A stretch of DNA of 64,000 nucleotides from Asaia bogorensis. Lineage in GTDB: Bacteria; Pseudomonadota; Alphaproteobacteria; CACIAM-22H2. The stretch covers positions 34,692 through 98,691 of the forward strand of contig CAMDLT010000010.1 in NCBI GenBank assembly GCA_945901855.1, read 5' to 3'. Of this stretch, positions 62,445-64,000 are shown in pieces. The notes under the pieces are model-generated. The model was not told the DNA's origin. It did no database searches and saw only the letters and a program-made list of their open reading frames with translations. Both the position numbers and the translations under genes were made by a program. Every line of letters begins with the position of its first letter. Position 1 is the first letter of the stretch.

Positions 62445-63830
62445 TTGTTTTTCTTTTCTTCGAATGACAACGCGATTTCGATTTTTCCACTTGGCTCCGA
62501 TGCCATCATTAGGCCCAAGTCTATAAGAGATTTACTGGAGTATCTTGATGATGCATTAAGACAGTGGCGTGAAGTACGTGAAAGAATTGATCGTATCGCA
62601 AACCAAACCCCGCAAATCGATACCGCGAAACGCCGTGCAGGGTCACAGATTGAGCGTATTGAACATTTTCGCAGAATGATAAGGGCCGTTTCTCGAAATA
62701 CGAAGACGCCTGAAGTACTAAATAAGCTAATTTTAATTGCACGTGCTGCACTCGCTGACCATCAATCAGTATGGGTGGATGCTTCGTCGAAGTTCGGGAT
62801 TCGATACATTGGTTCGCTCGAAAATCTAGAGATTAATGAGGCTGACCGGCAATTGGAGGTTATGGAAAGGGATTGGTCCTCAACGCATACGATACTGATC
62901 GCGCAATACAAGAACGAAGCTTTTTTGAATGGACTAGAACCCGCGATTTTGCAGGTCATACGAGTTGTTGGAGCTGACGTAATTTATACAAAAAACTCGA
63001 ACTTACGACGAAAAGCAGAAATAAAAAAGTTAAAGTCCAAATTAGCGTCCTTAAGTATATCAGTGCATGAGGCAGATAATGCGGTAAATCAGTTGCGTGA
63101 AAGTACGCGAAACGATTCCGCGACGCGTAACATTGAGACAGAAAAAGCAATTGCTCAGATTTCGGTACTTGGCAATGATGCGCGGTCGATCAGCGAAAAG
63201 AACCAAAAGCTAAACAGCGCTATTGAGAGCCAGAATACGCGTCTACTAGTCGTCCAACAGGCAGTTGAGACAGCTAGAGTAGATACTGAGAAAAAGATAA
63301 ATGATTTTTCTCGGTCATTGAACGACCGTTTAGTTTTGAATGAAGCATCTACGTACTGGCGATCCAAATCTACGCATCACGCCTGGCATGCGTATCTCGC
63401 GTCCGCGCTGTTCGCAGCTCTTGTGATCGGTCTATTGATTTTCGGTTATAGAAACGTGGGTGAAATCTGGCTTGGATTGACGCTGCTTCAAGACCTTGGA
63501 ACGGATAAGGCGATCAATCTGGTCTCGATTGTTGTGGTGACGATTCCGAGTCTACTGGTTGTCTGGATTCTACGGCACTTGAGTCGCTACCTCATCGATC
63601 ACTTTGCACAATTGTCGGACGCAGATCAAAGAAGTGTAATGATGAAGACGTATCTGGCTCTTGTCGCGGATGAAAAATCTGGTGTTACACCAGAGGAGAG
63701 AGTTCTCATCTTAAATGCGCTTTTCCGACCTGTAGTGTCTGCGGGGCGAGATGACGCATCTCCAGCTGCATTTCTTGAAACGTTTATTAAGTCAGGTGAT
63801 GCCAAAAAGGCAGCCCCTCATGGAAGTTGA
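62445..63830 (+). CDS. Coiled-coil membrane protein of DUF6161 type (copy 2), AT-rich
   Basis: 461 residues from TTG 62445, with GGAG seven bases upstream. The plan matches copy 1 at 34742-36169: N-terminal soluble region with QSVWVDASSKFGIRYIGSL near 107-125, coiled coil about 185-290, membrane segments about 314-335 and 357-378, and the tail QRSVMMKTYLALVAD...ERVLILNALFRP (395-429). The two proteins share the C-terminal 60 residues almost line for line but differ in the N-terminal 90, so they are old paralogs or separate acquisitions. Base use is clearly AT-rich against mutL. It lies between mutL and a convergent membrane gene. Function unknown. Confidence 0.8.
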   Translation: MFFFSSNDNAISIFPLGSDAIIRPKSIRDLLEYLDDALRQWREVRERIDRIANQTPQIDTAKRRAGSQIERIEHFRRMIRAVSRNTKTPEVLNKLILIARAALADHQSVWVDASSKFGIRYIGSLENLEINEADRQLEVMERDWSSTHTILIAQYKNEAFLNGLEPAILQVIRVVGADVIYTKNSNLRRKAEIKKLKSKLASLSISVHEADNAVNQLRESTRNDSATRNIETEKAIAQISVLGNDARSISEKNQKLNSAIESQNTRLLVVQQAVETARVDTEKKINDFSRSLNDRLVLNEASTYWRSKSTHHAWHAYLASALFAALVIGLLIFGYRNVGEIWLGLTLLQDLGTDKAINLVSIVVVTIPSLLVVWILRHLSRYLIDHFAQLSDADQRSVMMKTYLALVADEKSGVTPEERVLILNALFRPVVSAGRDDASPAAFLETFIKSGDAKKAAPHGS

Positions 63831-63833
63831 GCC

Positions 63834-64000
63834 CTACCGCCCCTCGCGACGCCACGCGACCAGCAGCAGCGCCAAGCACGCAAGGAACGTCAGCAACCCC
63901 GGCATCAGCGGGGTTTGCGATACGCCCGTGACCACGTATTCGCCATTGGCACGGAAGCCGATCCAGCCCCGGCCGCCCGGTATCGCGCCGCCCGCGTCCC
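63834..64000 (-). CDS. Membrane protein, C-terminal 54 residues only (runs off window)
   Basis: A minus-strand frame enters from the right edge and stops at TAG 63836-63834. The visible end reads GWIGFRANGEYVVTGV, then one hydrophobic segment (PLMPGLLTFLACLALLLVAW) and RREGR. This looks like the last membrane segment of a larger inner-membrane protein, perhaps of the type with von Willebrand or glutamine-amidotransferase-like domains, but the part is too short to assign. Its stop lies three bases after that of the DUF6161-like gene. Confidence 0.6.
   Translation of the reverse strand, partial: DAGGAIPGGRGWIGFRANGEYVVTGVSQTPLMPGLLTFLACLALLLVAWRREGR

Overview
The window reads as a chromosomal segment of a GC-rich alphaproteobacterium, probably near the Rhodospirillales. 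Signs are the petABC cytochrome bc1 operon with a Tat-type Rieske protein, a phasin with an upstream TetR-type regulator, an rplY with a long Ala/Lys tail in a prs-rplY-pth-ychF row, a MutL carrying the endonuclease motif, and dense head-to-tail packing with ATGA or GTGA overlaps. Lineage is inferred from gene content; no rRNA or tRNA gene was found.

Layout. 1-2684: cell-surface genes (membrane protein end, sulfatase-like membrane protein, family 2 glycosyltransferase). 2740-3156: arfB. 3153-11336: a catabolic block with psuG coupled to a lone molybdenum hydroxylase large subunit, plus AllF, AllG and AllH type subunits of an oxamate-type carbamoyltransferase and an ATPase-only Hsp70 relative. 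11449-14397: nitroreductase, Fe(II)/2-oxoglutarate oxygenase-like protein, a histidine kinase without its phospho-acceptor region, and a YbjN protein. 14592-19495: ubiK opposite an envelope operon (hldD, lgt, NDUFAF7-type methyltransferase, pgeF, lipoprotein). 19556-25637: TetR regulator, phasin, csaA, proC, prs, rplY, pth, ychF. 25728-28999: two lipoproteins around an M48 protease, then a dienelactone hydrolase. 29051-33606 (minus): HTH protein, mtnP, class II aldolase/short-chain dehydrogenase fusion, VOC protein. 

34000-36560 is an AT-rich island: a decayed vapBC pair, a two-membrane-segment coiled-coil protein (DUF6161-like), and a second, solitary vapB. 36631-39235: petABC. 39452-41969: trmL, hemF, cca. 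41988-47142: a complete oligopeptide-type ABC transporter operon. 47226-55520: DUF2237 protein, rpmI-rplT, pheST, a 626-base gene-poor stretch full of hairpins, and ileS. 55517-62362: lspA, DUF3035 lipoprotein, a pair of M16 proteins, a short-type pgi, mutL. 62445-63830: a second AT-rich gene paralogous to the island protein at 34742-36169. The window closes inside a minus-strand membrane protein.

Most of the window is housekeeping. The parts most worth a second look are the two paralogous AT-rich coiled-coil membrane proteins (one embedded among vapB genes), the dispersed AllFGH/Hsp70/molybdenum hydroxylase block, the mtnP-aldolase/dehydrogenase operon, the broken VapBC and the kinase lacking its H-box, and the structured leader upstream of ileS.
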